Source: Gelidibacter sp038243395
GTDB taxonomy: Bacteria; Bacteroidota; Bacteroidia; Flavobacteriales; Flavobacteriaceae
DNA: 64,000 nucleotides
Direction: 5' to 3'
Assembly (NCBI GenBank): GCA_038243395.1
Contig: JBBSRC010000008.1
Location: 1-64,000, forward strand
Part shown: in pieces, positions 9,847-19,732 of the stretch
Position numbering within the stretch: position 1 is the stretch's first letter
Layout of the letters: every line of letters begins with the position of its first letter
Program-made: the position numbers and the translations under genes
Notes under the pieces: generated by a model
Told to the model about the DNA's origin: nothing
What the model saw: only the letters and a program-made list of their open reading frames with translations
The model's database searches: none

Positions 9847-10926
9847 TTGAAAAGCCAAAAAAAAATAAAAATAATCTTTCTTCTACCTTCCTTAGTTTCA
9901 GGTGGGGCCGAACGCGTGATCTCTTTTGTGGCACAAAGCATAAATAAAGAAAGTTTCTCCCCAATATTGTTAATTGCCGGTTTTGGGAAGGACTCTGCTT
10001 ATGATGTTTGTAATGCCGACGTTATTTATTTAAATAAGCATAGAATACTTACTGCGCTTCCTTCGATAATTTTAAACATATTGAGAATTAAACCAGATAT
10101 TGTTGTTAGTTCAATATCACATGTGAACACCGCAATGTCTGCAATATCACCCTTTTTTAAAAACACTAAATTTATAGGCAGGGAATCAACTGTTTTAAGC
10201 AAACGTAATAACGAAAAGAAAGTAAGAAAATGGTCTCCGCTTCATCTTACGCCAAATGGTTTTAAAAATTTAGATGCATTAATTTGTCAATCTAAAGATA
10301 TGGCTGAGGATATGATTACGAATTTTAAAATCCCTAAAAATCTTATTTACATTATAAATAATCCTATTTCGAACTTACCAGATTTAAAATCCGCAAAACC
10401 TTTTACGGAAATTAAAAGATTTATCACTGTTGGAAGGCTTACCGAAGTAAAAGGACATCTTCGAATTTTAGACATATTATCGAAATATGACCAACCTTTC
10501 AATTATACTATAATTGGAGATGGAAGTCTTAAAGATGAGATTTTTGAAAAAGCAAAAGCATTGGGAGTTTATGAACACATAAACCATATCCCTTTTACCA
10601 AAAAAGTTAATGACTACATTGCGGACCATGATATTTTTTTACAAGGATCTTATGTAGAAGGGTTTCCTAATGCTTTGTTAGAAAGCTGTGTTGTTGGTAC
10701 ACCAGTAATCGCTTTTAAAGCACCAGGAGGCACACAAGAAATTGTGGAAGATGGAATTAATGGGTTTCTCGTTGAAACTGAAGAAGCTTATCTAGAAAAA
10801 CTTAAAGACACTAGAACATGGAATCCTGAAATTGTGAGAGCTTCTGTATATAAAAGATTCAATAAGGAAGTAATTCTTAAGCAATACGAAGACTTATTTA
10901 TAAATATACTTAAAATGAAATCATAA
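9847..10926 (+). CDS. Family 4 glycosyltransferase
   Basis: 359 aa GT-B transferase: SLVSGGAERV near the N-terminus and VEGFPNALLESC with the E-x7-E pair near residue 275. It probably adds a residue of the EPS repeat. The start is TTG: an in-frame TAA precedes it by one codon and no ATG is available before the conserved N-terminus. The next gene begins on the base after its stop. Confidence 0.85.
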   Translation: MKSQKKIKIIFLLPSLVSGGAERVISFVAQSINKESFSPILLIAGFGKDSAYDVCNADVIYLNKHRILTALPSIILNILRIKPDIVVSSISHVNTAMSAISPFFKNTKFIGRESTVLSKRNNEKKVRKWSPLHLTPNGFKNLDALICQSKDMAEDMITNFKIPKNLIYIINNPISNLPDLKSAKPFTEIKRFITVGRLTEVKGHLRILDILSKYDQPFNYTIIGDGSLKDEIFEKAKALGVYEHINHIPFTKKVNDYIADHDIFLQGSYVEGFPNALLESCVVGTPVIAFKAPGGTQEIVEDGINGFLVETEEAYLEKLKDTRTWNPEIVRASVYKRFNKEVILKQYEDLFINILKMKS

Positions 10927-12069
10927 ATGAGACTTGGTATTTTAGTATATTCATTATCTGGAGGAGGTGCTGAGCGTGTGGTTTCATATCTCGTGACCTA
11001 TTGTATTGAAAATAAGATTGATGTTCATCTCATACTTATGAATACAAATATTACTTATGATTTTCCAGAATCCTTGCAAATACATCATATTGAAAAATCT
11101 AATAAGGAAGAAAGTGGTGTTTTAAAAGCTCTAAAAATTCCTATGTTAGCATATAAATATGCCAAATTAGTTGAACAGTTAAAATTAACCCATAGCTTAA
11201 GCTTCTTAACAAGGCCATCGTTCATTAACATAATTTCTAGAATTTTAACTAATTACAAATTTAAAGTTATTACAAATGAAAGAGCATTCCCTAGTTTACA
11301 ATATAGCTACAAAAGTTTTCAGTCTACGTTTAATAAAAAATTGATTAGATCTCTCTATAAAAAGTCAGATATAATCATTTCAAATTCCTATGGAAATGCT
11401 AAAGATTTATTAGATAATTTTGAAGTGTCTTCTACAAAATTGAAAGTAATCCATAACCCGATAGACCTGTATAAGATCAATAATATAGAACCAATTGAAT
11501 CATATTTCGATAATAGTAAATACAATATAATTACCCTTGGGCGCTTAGATATTGGAAAAAACCATATAATGCTAATAAAAGCCCTTCATAATTTACAAAA
11601 CAGTTTAATAAGATTATATATTTTTGGGGAGGGTAATATGCAAGAAGAATTAGAACTTCTTATTAAAGAATTAGATTTACATTTGCAAGTTTTCTTAATA
11701 GGCTTTGATTCTAATCCATATAAATATCTTAAAGCAGCTGATTTGTTTATTTTTGGCTCTAATCACGAGGGATTCCCCAATGTTCTTTTAGAGGCCATGG
11801 CTTGCGGACTACCAATTTTGACAACCAATTGTCAATCTGGTCCAAGTGAAATTATGGAGCTGGAAATTATCAAAGATGATTTAATGATAACTGATTATGG
11901 TATTTTGGTACCTATTAATAATGTTGATCTTATGACTATGGGAATTAATTATTTTTTAGAAAACAAAGCATATTCAGAATCTTGTAGATTGAAAAGTAAA
12001 GTACGAATTAAGGATTTTGAAAAAAACTCGATTTTAAAAAAATATATCGATCTAATAATATCAACCTAA
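10927..12069 (+). CDS. Family 4 glycosyltransferase
   Basis: 380 aa, with the N-terminal LSGGGAERVV loop, and HEGFPNVLLEAMACG with the E-x7-E pair in the C-terminal domain. Third GT4 enzyme of the block, abutting its upstream neighbour with no gap. The sequence resembles the other two AER-type paralogues, suggesting local duplication and divergence. Specificity unknown. Confidence 0.85.
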   Translation: MRLGILVYSLSGGGAERVVSYLVTYCIENKIDVHLILMNTNITYDFPESLQIHHIEKSNKEESGVLKALKIPMLAYKYAKLVEQLKLTHSLSFLTRPSFINIISRILTNYKFKVITNERAFPSLQYSYKSFQSTFNKKLIRSLYKKSDIIISNSYGNAKDLLDNFEVSSTKLKVIHNPIDLYKINNIEPIESYFDNSKYNIITLGRLDIGKNHIMLIKALHNLQNSLIRLYIFGEGNMQEELELLIKELDLHLQVFLIGFDSNPYKYLKAADLFIFGSNHEGFPNVLLEAMACGLPILTTNCQSGPSEIMELEIIKDDLMITDYGILVPINNVDLMTMGINYFLENKAYSESCRLKSKVRIKDFEKNSILKKYIDLIIST

Positions 12070-12095
12070 ATCTATTAGACAAAACGAAATTAATT

Positions 12096-14000
12096 ATGTG
12101 TGGAATTAACGGCATCATAACCAAGGACAATCGCAACAAAGACAGCATAACATCCATTCTGAATAACATGAATAATCTTATTATTCATAGAGGACCAGAT
12201 GATGACGGTTTGTTTTCAGAAGAAAACGACAAATTTAGTGTTGGTATGGGTATGCGAAGATTATCTATTATAGATTTAACTTCTGGTAAGCAACCAATTT
12301 TCTCTGATGACAAGCAAATTGTTATCGTATTCAATGGTGAGATTTACAATTATAAAACTATAAAATCAAGACTGGAATCGGAAGGTATGACTTTTAACAC
12401 CTGTAGTGATACAGAGGTCATTTTAAAAGCGTACGAAAAATATGGTGTTGATTCCTTTCAATGGCTAGACGGCATGTATGGGTTTAGCATTTATGACAGA
12501 AACATCAATAAGCTATTCATTGCTCGCGATTTCTTTGGAGAAAAACCTTTGTACTACATGCACACCGATAAAGAATTTATGTGGGCATCAGAATTAAAGT
12601 CAATTATTAATACCATCGATTTTACGCCTAATATTTCAACTAAAGGGTTAAACCTCTATTTCAGACTCACCTATATTCCCGCCCCTCATACTATTTACGG
12701 TAATGTTTTTAAGTTGGAAGCCAATCATTATATCATTTATGATTTAGCTTCGCACAATACTTCAATTCATAAAATAAATCCTGAACCCCAACCAAAAGCA
12801 TCAAAAATTACTTTTGATAACGCTAAAGCAAAAACAAAAGAACTTGTTTACAAAAGTGTAGAGAGTAGGTCTATTGCTGATGTTAAGTTGGGCACATTTT
12901 TATCGGGAGGTGTCGATTCTTCCATTATTTCGCTTTGTTTATCACAAGTCACTGATAAAAAAATTGATACCTTTTCAATCGGATTTAAAAAAGCGTCCTA
13001 TGATGAGTCAGATAAATCTCGGGTGGTCGCAAAAATGTTAAATAGTAACCATCATGAATTCATAATTGACGAAGACGATCTTAAAAATAATATTCATGAA
13101 ATTCTTCTCAATTTCGATGAGCCTTTTTCAGATACTGCCTCGCTACCCACACACCTATTATCACAAAAAACAAAAGAGCATGTCTCGGTTGCATTAACTG
13201 GTGACGGTGGTGACGAAGTCTTTGGAGGTTATAACAAATATTACATTGGTAAGATGAACGATCGGTACACTAAAGTGGTACCTAATAAACTTCATAAGAC
13301 AATTTCGGGGTTAAGTAATAAATATCTTATAAATAAGGATGATACACGCGGTAGAAAATTCCAAATTAATAGATTGTTAAATGCAATCGATTATGATGGT
13401 GGATTTTATTGGGATATTATTTCATTAGCAAACACAAACAGCCAGTTAGCAGAAATTATGTCTCCTGATTATTATGATGCCAATATATTTCAAGAATATA
13501 AAAATGTTTTAGGAAAACAAAAAATTGAGACGCTTACCGACTTTAGGATGGTAGATAAAGTGTTGAGCTTAGAAGGTGGGATGCTCACAAAAGTAGACCG
13601 AACAAGTATGATGACTTCTTTAGAATGTAGAGCTCCATTTTTAAACAGGGAGATTTGGGAATTTGCCAACACCTTGCCAGAAAGCTATTTAATGAAAGGC
13701 TGGAATAAAAAGTATATTTTAAAAGAAGCATTTAGAAGTGAGTTTCCAAATGAGTTTTTGGAAAAAGGCAAAAGTGGATTCGGAAGCCCGACTGGTGATT
13801 GGCTAAGACAAAGTCTTAGAAAGGAATTGGAGAGCTATATTGAGCCCGAGTTGCTTAAATCTCAAGGGATATTTAATGTTGAAATAATAACGAAAATAGT
13901 GAAAGACCATTTAGCAAGTATAAAAGATAGCACCTTTAGAGTATGGTCCTATTATTGTTTTCAAAAATGGTATAAGTTTACATTTCTTAAACAAAAATAA
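12096..14000 (+). CDS. asnB: Glutamine-hydrolysing asparagine synthetase-like amidotransferase
   Basis: 634 aa. The N-terminal glutaminase domain begins MCGING with the nucleophile Cys2. The synthetase domain has the PPi-loop SGGVDS (270-275) and later LTGDGGDEVFGGY. Class B asparagine synthetases take ammonia from glutamine to amidate aspartate. Many EPS and O-antigen loci carry a copy thought to amidate a uronic acid or amino-acid substituent. Lying between glycosyltransferase genes, this one more likely has that role than general asparagine synthesis (inference). It follows the previous gene by 26 bases and the next start follows its stop directly. Confidence 0.85.
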   Translation: MCGINGIITKDNRNKDSITSILNNMNNLIIHRGPDDDGLFSEENDKFSVGMGMRRLSIIDLTSGKQPIFSDDKQIVIVFNGEIYNYKTIKSRLESEGMTFNTCSDTEVILKAYEKYGVDSFQWLDGMYGFSIYDRNINKLFIARDFFGEKPLYYMHTDKEFMWASELKSIINTIDFTPNISTKGLNLYFRLTYIPAPHTIYGNVFKLEANHYIIYDLASHNTSIHKINPEPQPKASKITFDNAKAKTKELVYKSVESRSIADVKLGTFLSGGVDSSIISLCLSQVTDKKIDTFSIGFKKASYDESDKSRVVAKMLNSNHHEFIIDEDDLKNNIHEILLNFDEPFSDTASLPTHLLSQKTKEHVSVALTGDGGDEVFGGYNKYYIGKMNDRYTKVVPNKLHKTISGLSNKYLINKDDTRGRKFQINRLLNAIDYDGGFYWDIISLANTNSQLAEIMSPDYYDANIFQEYKNVLGKQKIETLTDFRMVDKVLSLEGGMLTKVDRTSMMTSLECRAPFLNREIWEFANTLPESYLMKGWNKKYILKEAFRSEFPNEFLEKGKSGFGSPTGDWLRQSLRKELESYIEPELLKSQGIFNVEIITKIVKDHLASIKDSTFRVWSYYCFQKWYKFTFLKQK

Positions 14001-15143
14001 TTGAAGGTGCGAAAGAAAAGAATATTACTTATAGCGTCTTATGACGGATCTCTCATTGAATTTAGAGGGGATTTTATTAAACATTTAGTTACTAATGGTT
14101 TTGAAGTATTTACTGCAGCTCCTGATTTTTCCAATAAATACCACCAGAAAATCAAGGAAATTGGAGCCATTCCATTGGAGTACAAATTACAACGCACAGG
14201 TATAAATCCCATAAAAGATTTTCAATCCATACAAGAATTAAAATCTATCATTAAACATAATAAAATAGATTTAGTATTTCCATACACTGTAAAACCTGTC
14301 ATATACGGATCAATTGCGGCAAATATTTGTAAAATACCAGTAATTTCATTAATTACAGGGTTAGGTTATACTTTTTCAGGACTAACCACTAAAGCCAAAA
14401 CTTTACAACGATTCAATGAGATCCTTTACAAACTTTCGATTAGGAAAAATAAAGTCATTGTTTTTCAAAATAAAGATGACCACCAATTATTTTTAGATAG
14501 AAATGTAATTTCTAAACAACAAAGAGTAGCTTTTGTAAGCGGCTCTGGTGTAAATCTAAATCAATTTACATATAAAGAAAAGGACGCTTCTGATAAAGTG
14601 TCTTTTGTATTAATTGCAAGATTGATCAAAGAAAAAGGAATTGCACTTTATATGGAAGCTGCTGAAGTATTGAAAAATAAATACCCAAATGCTGAATTTC
14701 ATTTGATCGGCCCAACTGAAACATCACCGTCAGCAATTAGTAAAGAGAAAATTATGCTTTTACATAATGAGGGGACTATTATTTTTCATGGCCTCCAGTC
14801 TAATATCAAAGAGCATTTACATAAAAATGATATCTTTGTTTTGCCAAGTTACTACAGGGAAGGTTTGCCTAGAACAAATTTAGAAGCCTGTGCGTGCGGA
14901 AATCCTATTATTACTACCGACTCCGTTGGCTGCCGAGAATCCGTTATAGAAGGAGTCAACGGTTTTTTAATTGAACCTCAGAATCAAGATGCGCTTATAG
15001 AATCAATGGAATATTTTATTACGAATCCGAATAAAATAAAGGAAATGGGTCTCAACAGCAGAAAATATGCTGAAGAACGTTTCGATGTAAATATTATAAA
15101 CAACGATTTGTTAAAATTAATAAAGAGTGCTCTTAACGCGTAA
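14001..15143 (+). CDS. CapM/PglA-type glycosyltransferase (GT4)
   Basis: 380 aa. N-terminus RILLIASYDGSLIEFRGDF and C-terminal REGLPRTNLEACACG resemble transferases that add the second sugar (often an N-acetylhexosamine) to a lipid-linked first sugar made by a PglC-type enzyme. The gene next door is such an enzyme, so this is probably the second step of repeat-unit assembly. The start is TTG immediately after the asnB stop; no other start is possible without losing conserved sequence. Confidence 0.8.
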   Translation: MKVRKKRILLIASYDGSLIEFRGDFIKHLVTNGFEVFTAAPDFSNKYHQKIKEIGAIPLEYKLQRTGINPIKDFQSIQELKSIIKHNKIDLVFPYTVKPVIYGSIAANICKIPVISLITGLGYTFSGLTTKAKTLQRFNEILYKLSIRKNKVIVFQNKDDHQLFLDRNVISKQQRVAFVSGSGVNLNQFTYKEKDASDKVSFVLIARLIKEKGIALYMEAAEVLKNKYPNAEFHLIGPTETSPSAISKEKIMLLHNEGTIIFHGLQSNIKEHLHKNDIFVLPSYYREGLPRTNLEACACGNPIITTDSVGCRESVIEGVNGFLIEPQNQDALIESMEYFITNPNKIKEMGLNSRKYAEERFDVNIINNDLLKLIKSALNA

Positions 15144-15151
15144 TTGATATC

Positions 15152-15766
15152 ATGAATTTATACCAATCGTTTATAAAACCTATTTTTGATTTTTTAGCCG
15201 CATTCGTCGGCCTTTTAATTATTTTTCCATTAATTGTGGTTCTATTTATTTGTCTTTTTCTGCTCAATAATGGCAAACCTTTTTTCTATCAGGACCGTAC
15301 TGGTAAAGACGGGAAAATATTTACAATTATTAAATTTAAAACCATGAATGACAAAACAGATGAGAATGGCAAACTATTACCAGCTTTAGAGCGCGTAACT
15401 AAAGTTGGGAATTTGTGCAGAAAATTTTCGCTGGATGAACTGCCACAATTAATCAATATACTCAAAGGTGATATGAGCTTAATTGGACCTCGTCCACTCC
15501 TGCCAGGATATTTACCACTTTATAATGAAACCCAGTTTCGAAGACATAAAGTGTTACCAGGCATAACGGGCTGGGCTCAGGTAAACGGGAGAAACACAAT
15601 TAGTTGGGAAAAAAAGTTTGATTATGATATTTATTATGTGGATAACCAATCTTTGTCACTCGATTTTAAAATTTTATTAAAAACGATAAATAAGGTCATC
15701 AATAGGGCTGATATTAACAATTCTGAAAACATTGATATGCCCGATTTTGAAGGGACAAAAGAATAA
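15152..15766 (+). CDS. Initiating phosphoglycosyl transferase (PglC/WcaJ C-domain type)
   Basis: 204 aa monotopic enzyme: one N-terminal hydrophobic re-entrant segment (about 9-38), KFKTM (61-65), catalytic Asp95-Glu96 in FSLDELPQ, and GPRPLLPGY (112-120). It moves a sugar-1-phosphate from UDP-sugar to undecaprenyl phosphate, the committed step of polymer synthesis. The length matches the minimal PglC form, without the extra membrane domain of WcaJ/WbaP. Together with the PglF-like dehydratase and aminotransferase downstream (22758-25768) this suggests a bacillosamine-like first sugar. Confidence 0.88.
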   Translation: MNLYQSFIKPIFDFLAAFVGLLIIFPLIVVLFICLFLLNNGKPFFYQDRTGKDGKIFTIIKFKTMNDKTDENGKLLPALERVTKVGNLCRKFSLDELPQLINILKGDMSLIGPRPLLPGYLPLYNETQFRRHKVLPGITGWAQVNGRNTISWEKKFDYDIYYVDNQSLSLDFKILLKTINKVINRADINNSENIDMPDFEGTKE

Positions 15767-15977
15767 CGCAATATATATTTAATTTATTTAGTTGTAAATA
15801 CCTAATAATCATTCTTTAGTGTAGGCATGCTTTTTTAGAGGGCTTCCCAAATAAAAGGATTCCTTAAAAGACTTAAAAGATTAATTAATTTACAATCCTA
15901 AGCGCACAATGTTTTATGCCCTAGCTTAAGTATTATATAATTATAGATATAATTTCTAAAACCTATATAATAAACAT

Positions 15978-17285
15978 CTAAATTTCAGAGTAGACATACA
16001 TTATTTTTCCAGAGGCAGTTAAATTAATGTTTTCGCAAAAAATAATTTTAATTTCTGCACCAACCATTTCTTTTTTAATTCTATTAATAATAGAATTAAG
16101 TTCCTCTGGATCATATGAATCCGATTTTACAATTCTTAATTCTAATTCTAAAATTGTTTTTTGAATTAACTGAAAGTTTTTTATTCCTTTTTTGCCAAAA
16201 AATAAAGATGTGAAAAATTGTCCATCAATTTTAAAACCATCTTCTCGATGAATCATTCCTAATGTGCGACCAACTACCGCATCTAACTTTAATGTTCCAA
16301 AGTTTAAGTCATCGCCTTTGATGGCGCGATCCCCAATTTTATAGCGTAAAAGTGGCATATAAAAATTATTAAGTGTAGTAACTACAACTTCGCCCTCTTC
16401 TCCTTTTTTAACTTGTTGATCATTTTTATCCAAAATTTCAATGAAAACATTATCATATAAAACAAACATACCTTCCTGCTCCTTAATTTCTGTTGCTATT
16501 GCAGACACCTCTCTTGAGCCATAAAAATTATATACCACTGCATCGTTAAAGGCGTTGACAATTTCTGACCTCATTTCTGGATAAAGAGGGCCTGTGGTAC
16601 AATGTATCACTGGTTTAAATTGAATTTTGATATTGTGTTTTGTAATATATTTAGAGATTTCATAAATTGAATGAACATAAGCCTTTATGAATTTTGGTTT
16701 TATCTTGTTCAAACGATGAATATAAGTATTCATTATTTCGTCACTTAAAACAAATGTGTTTAATGTTATTTTGTTATAAAAAAGTGAACGTATATCAAAT
16801 TTTGAATTGGTATTATACATATCTCGTTCAGCTCCCCACAAATCAACAGATGAATCAAAAATGTTTATACCATTCTGATGGAGTGCTAGATAATAATTTG
16901 CAATTCCATAATATCCTTGTTCTTTCGTCCGGAAAAAAGTCAAGGGTTCGCCAGTAGACCCTCCAGAAGTATTTTTGATCACTTCATTTATTTGCTGAAA
17001 ATTTGGATTGACTAACACATTGGATTGATTCCTTATAATCTCTTTTGTCAAAATTGGAATTTTCTTAAATTCATCATACGATAAGTCCTTCGTATTGATC
17101 TCTAATTTCTCATAGTACTTAATGTTTTCAAAAGCGATATCTAATATATTGATTAGTTTATCATTTTGATAAGCTCGATTTTCTTGAATTGTAGAAGACT
17201 CTCTTTTGCTTAAGATATTAAATAGGTACATCAATCTGCGGTGATATATATTCAGATAAGTAAAAGCAATAATTTTTTTTATCAT
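15978..17285 (-). CDS. CapK/PaaK-like adenylate-forming enzyme
   Basis: 435 aa member of the phenylacetate-CoA ligase-like branch of the ANL superfamily, as found in capsule loci (CapK). Seen: P-loop SGGSTGEP (about 110-117), YGSREVSAIATE (about 255-266) and LLRYKIGDRA (about 315-324). ANL enzymes activate a carboxylate as an adenylate. In polysaccharide clusters the substrate is unknown and may be an acyl or amino-acid group for polymer decoration. It lies alone on the minus strand, convergent with the priming transferase. Confidence 0.75.
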   Translation of the reverse strand: MIKKIIAFTYLNIYHRRLMYLFNILSKRESSTIQENRAYQNDKLINILDIAFENIKYYEKLEINTKDLSYDEFKKIPILTKEIIRNQSNVLVNPNFQQINEVIKNTSGGSTGEPLTFFRTKEQGYYGIANYYLALHQNGINIFDSSVDLWGAERDMYNTNSKFDIRSLFYNKITLNTFVLSDEIMNTYIHRLNKIKPKFIKAYVHSIYEISKYITKHNIKIQFKPVIHCTTGPLYPEMRSEIVNAFNDAVVYNFYGSREVSAIATEIKEQEGMFVLYDNVFIEILDKNDQQVKKGEEGEVVVTTLNNFYMPLLRYKIGDRAIKGDDLNFGTLKLDAVVGRTLGMIHREDGFKIDGQFFTSLFFGKKGIKNFQLIQKTILELELRIVKSDSYDPEELNSIINRIKKEMVGAEIKIIFCENINLTASGKIMYVYSEI

Positions 17286-18296
17286 AATGTATTTATTAAG
17301 CAGCTATAAATCAAGTTCTTATATCTATAAATCAAGTCTATTCAACCATAACTTTTTTTTTTGTCTTGTAGACTCCTACTTTTTAGAAAACCTTAAAATT
17401 CGACAAATAATTATTACTAAGCGTTAATTTAATGAAAAAATAAAATTATCATCAAATTAAGTATCTATCTCTTAAAATCAAAAACTTCCAATTTATTTAT
17501 AGGAATGATTGAAGACATATTATGCACTAATTATCAGTGTTTTTATCGCTGACAATCCCCGAGTAGCTAAAAATAGCTTACCATTAAAAACGTAAACACT
17601 CAATTTTCCGTCATTGTTAATCAATGTCCACAAACCTATGCTATAAATTAACGAAAAAGAAAAAATAAAAGGCATTAAAACGCTTTAATAAGCCATCCTT
17701 ATGTTTATTTTAATGCTTAGTTTCAGTGGTGTTGATGAAAATACAACTTCGATTCTACTTCAAGCACTTTCTCAGAGTTTAAAATAATAAACAAAAACAG
17801 AGATGAGATATTATTCGACCATCTTGGTCAGGGTGGGTAATACGTTTGCATTTGTAACCACATATTTTCCTTCTCTCACAAGACTTCAAGTCGGCATTTT
17901 TTTAAATAACATATATTGTTTGTTGAAATATTTACATATAAATAACTTGCCGAACGGCAGAAGCATATTTTTAAAAAATGGCCTTTAATCAGTATTTTAA
18001 AGAGTAATAACGATATATCCGTCTATGTTATTTTTATATATTCTAATTTATTATTCTATTCTAGAAATTTACAAATGCGTTCAATAATCATAGAATTATA
18101 AACCTGTTTTCTATCAAAATCAATAAAAATCAATGCTTTGACTTCTTACGATAAAAATACTTGAACTAAAACTGCAGACCCGTTTTTTTTAATAATAAAA
18201 GTGAGTATATTTGAAAAATGCTTTATGCTATAAATGGCTAAATCGGTTTTATGTAAATAAACTGTTAGGACACACCTTTTATAACTATACTGATTT
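17286..18296. other. 1-kb AT-rich gap inside the EPS locus
   Basis: No gene is supported here. A 61-codon open frame (17803-17988) has no recognisable family and no upstream ribosome site, so it is not called. The only feature seen is a promoter box at 18206-18213. The size is unusual within a dense biosynthetic locus and may mark a lost gene. Confidence 0.5.
18206..18213 (+). promoter_or_regulatory. -7 box (TATATTTG) for the MBOAT/SGNH pair
   Basis: A perfect TAnnTTTG Bacteroidota -7 element, 83 bases before the MBOAT start. The -33 TTG is not clear. Confidence 0.45.
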
Positions 18297-19730
18297 ATGT
18301 TATTCAATTCGCTAGAATTTTTTATTTTCCTTCCTATAATATTTGCAATATATTGGCTCATTGCAGGAAAAAAAATTAGCGCACAAAACTTTTTGATAGT
18401 CGTTGCCAGTTACATATTTTATGGCTGGTGGGACTGGAGATTTCTTGCGCTCATTTTCTTTAGTTCTTTATTGGATTATTCAATCGGTATTTCTTTCGGC
18501 AAAACTAAAAAGCCATTACATAGAAAAGTTCTATTATGGATAAGCATTTCCGTTAACATTGGTTTTTTAGGTTTTTTTAAATACTATAATTTCTTTATTG
18601 ATAGCTTAGTTGATTCCTTTACATTTTTTGGTCAAGATCTCAATATCAATACTTTAAGTTTAGTTCTACCTGTGGGAATAAGTTTTTATACGTTTCAAAC
18701 CTTAAGTTATTCTATTGATGTATATAATAAAAAATTAGAACCAACTAAAGATTTTATTGGCTTTATGGCTTTCGTTAGTTTCTTCCCTCAATTAGTTGCA
18801 GGACCAATTGAAAGAGCTACTAATTTGTTACCTCAATTTGAAGAAAAGCGTAAATTTAATTATAGAAATGCTGTTGATGGCTTACGTCAAATTCTATGGG
18901 GATTATTCAAAAAAGTCGTTATAGCTGATAACTGTGCTCATTATGTTAATATTATTTTTAATAACCACACAGAATATAATGGAAGTACACTTTTATTAGG
19001 TGCTTTTTTCTTTGCTTTTCAGATTTATGGTGACTTTTCTGGATATTCAGATATTGCCATTGGTATTTCAAGATTATTTGGGTTTAATTTAAAACGAAAC
19101 TTTGCTTTTCCATATTTTTCTAGGGATATAGCAGAATTCTGGCGTCGTTGGCACATTTCTTTATCCACTTGGTTTAGAGATTATCTATATATTCCTTTAG
19201 GAGGAAGCCGAGGGGGTCTTTATATGAAAATAAGAAACACGTTTGTCATATTTATCGTTAGCGGTTTTTGGCATGGAGCCAATTGGACATTTATAATATG
19301 GGGAGCTTTAAATGCAATTTATTTTCTTCCATTATTACTTTTAAATAAGAATAGAATTAATACAAATATTGTCGCACAAGGCAAATACTTGCCAAACATA
19401 AAAGAACTTGGCCAAATGACATTTACGTTTTTTCTTACTCTTTTAGCATGGGTGTTTTTTAGAGCTGATAATGTTTCTCACGCAATTACTTATCTACAAA
19501 ATATATTTTCCAAATCTTTGTTTTCTAAAATAGAAATTATTCCAAGCACAATACTCCTGCTACTATTATTTTTCATTATTACAGAATGGTTTGGTAGAAG
19601 TGGTGAATACGCTATCGAAAAAGTTGACTTTATGCAAAAACCTCTAAGATGGAGTTTTTATATTTTGATAGTCGTATTAATGTTTAGTTTTACAGGAGAA
19701 GAACAGCAATTTATTTATTTTCAGTTTTAG
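18297..19730 (+). CDS. MBOAT-family O-acyltransferase (AlgI/DltB/PatA-like)
   Basis: 477 aa polytopic membrane protein. Seen: FWRRWHISLSTW (281-292), YIPLGGSR (298-305) and the catalytic-type His326 in SGFWHGANW. MBOAT proteins of this kind carry acyl (usually acetyl) groups across the inner membrane for transfer to polysaccharides such as alginate. The following gene, only 2 bases away, is an SGNH-like partner, matching the two-component AlgI-AlgJ/X arrangement. Likely role: O-acetylation of the EPS. Confidence 0.9.
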   Translation: MLFNSLEFFIFLPIIFAIYWLIAGKKISAQNFLIVVASYIFYGWWDWRFLALIFFSSLLDYSIGISFGKTKKPLHRKVLLWISISVNIGFLGFFKYYNFFIDSLVDSFTFFGQDLNINTLSLVLPVGISFYTFQTLSYSIDVYNKKLEPTKDFIGFMAFVSFFPQLVAGPIERATNLLPQFEEKRKFNYRNAVDGLRQILWGLFKKVVIADNCAHYVNIIFNNHTEYNGSTLLLGAFFFAFQIYGDFSGYSDIAIGISRLFGFNLKRNFAFPYFSRDIAEFWRRWHISLSTWFRDYLYIPLGGSRGGLYMKIRNTFVIFIVSGFWHGANWTFIIWGALNAIYFLPLLLLNKNRINTNIVAQGKYLPNIKELGQMTFTFFLTLLAWVFFRADNVSHAITYLQNIFSKSLFSKIEIIPSTILLLLLFFIITEWFGRSGEYAIEKVDFMQKPLRWSFYILIVVLMFSFTGEEQQFIYFQF

Positions 19731-19732
19731 AA

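Noticed and set aside
17803..17988. 61-codon plus-strand open frame in the EPS gap
   Set aside because: No family motif, no nearby ribosome site, composition typical of AT-rich non-coding DNA.
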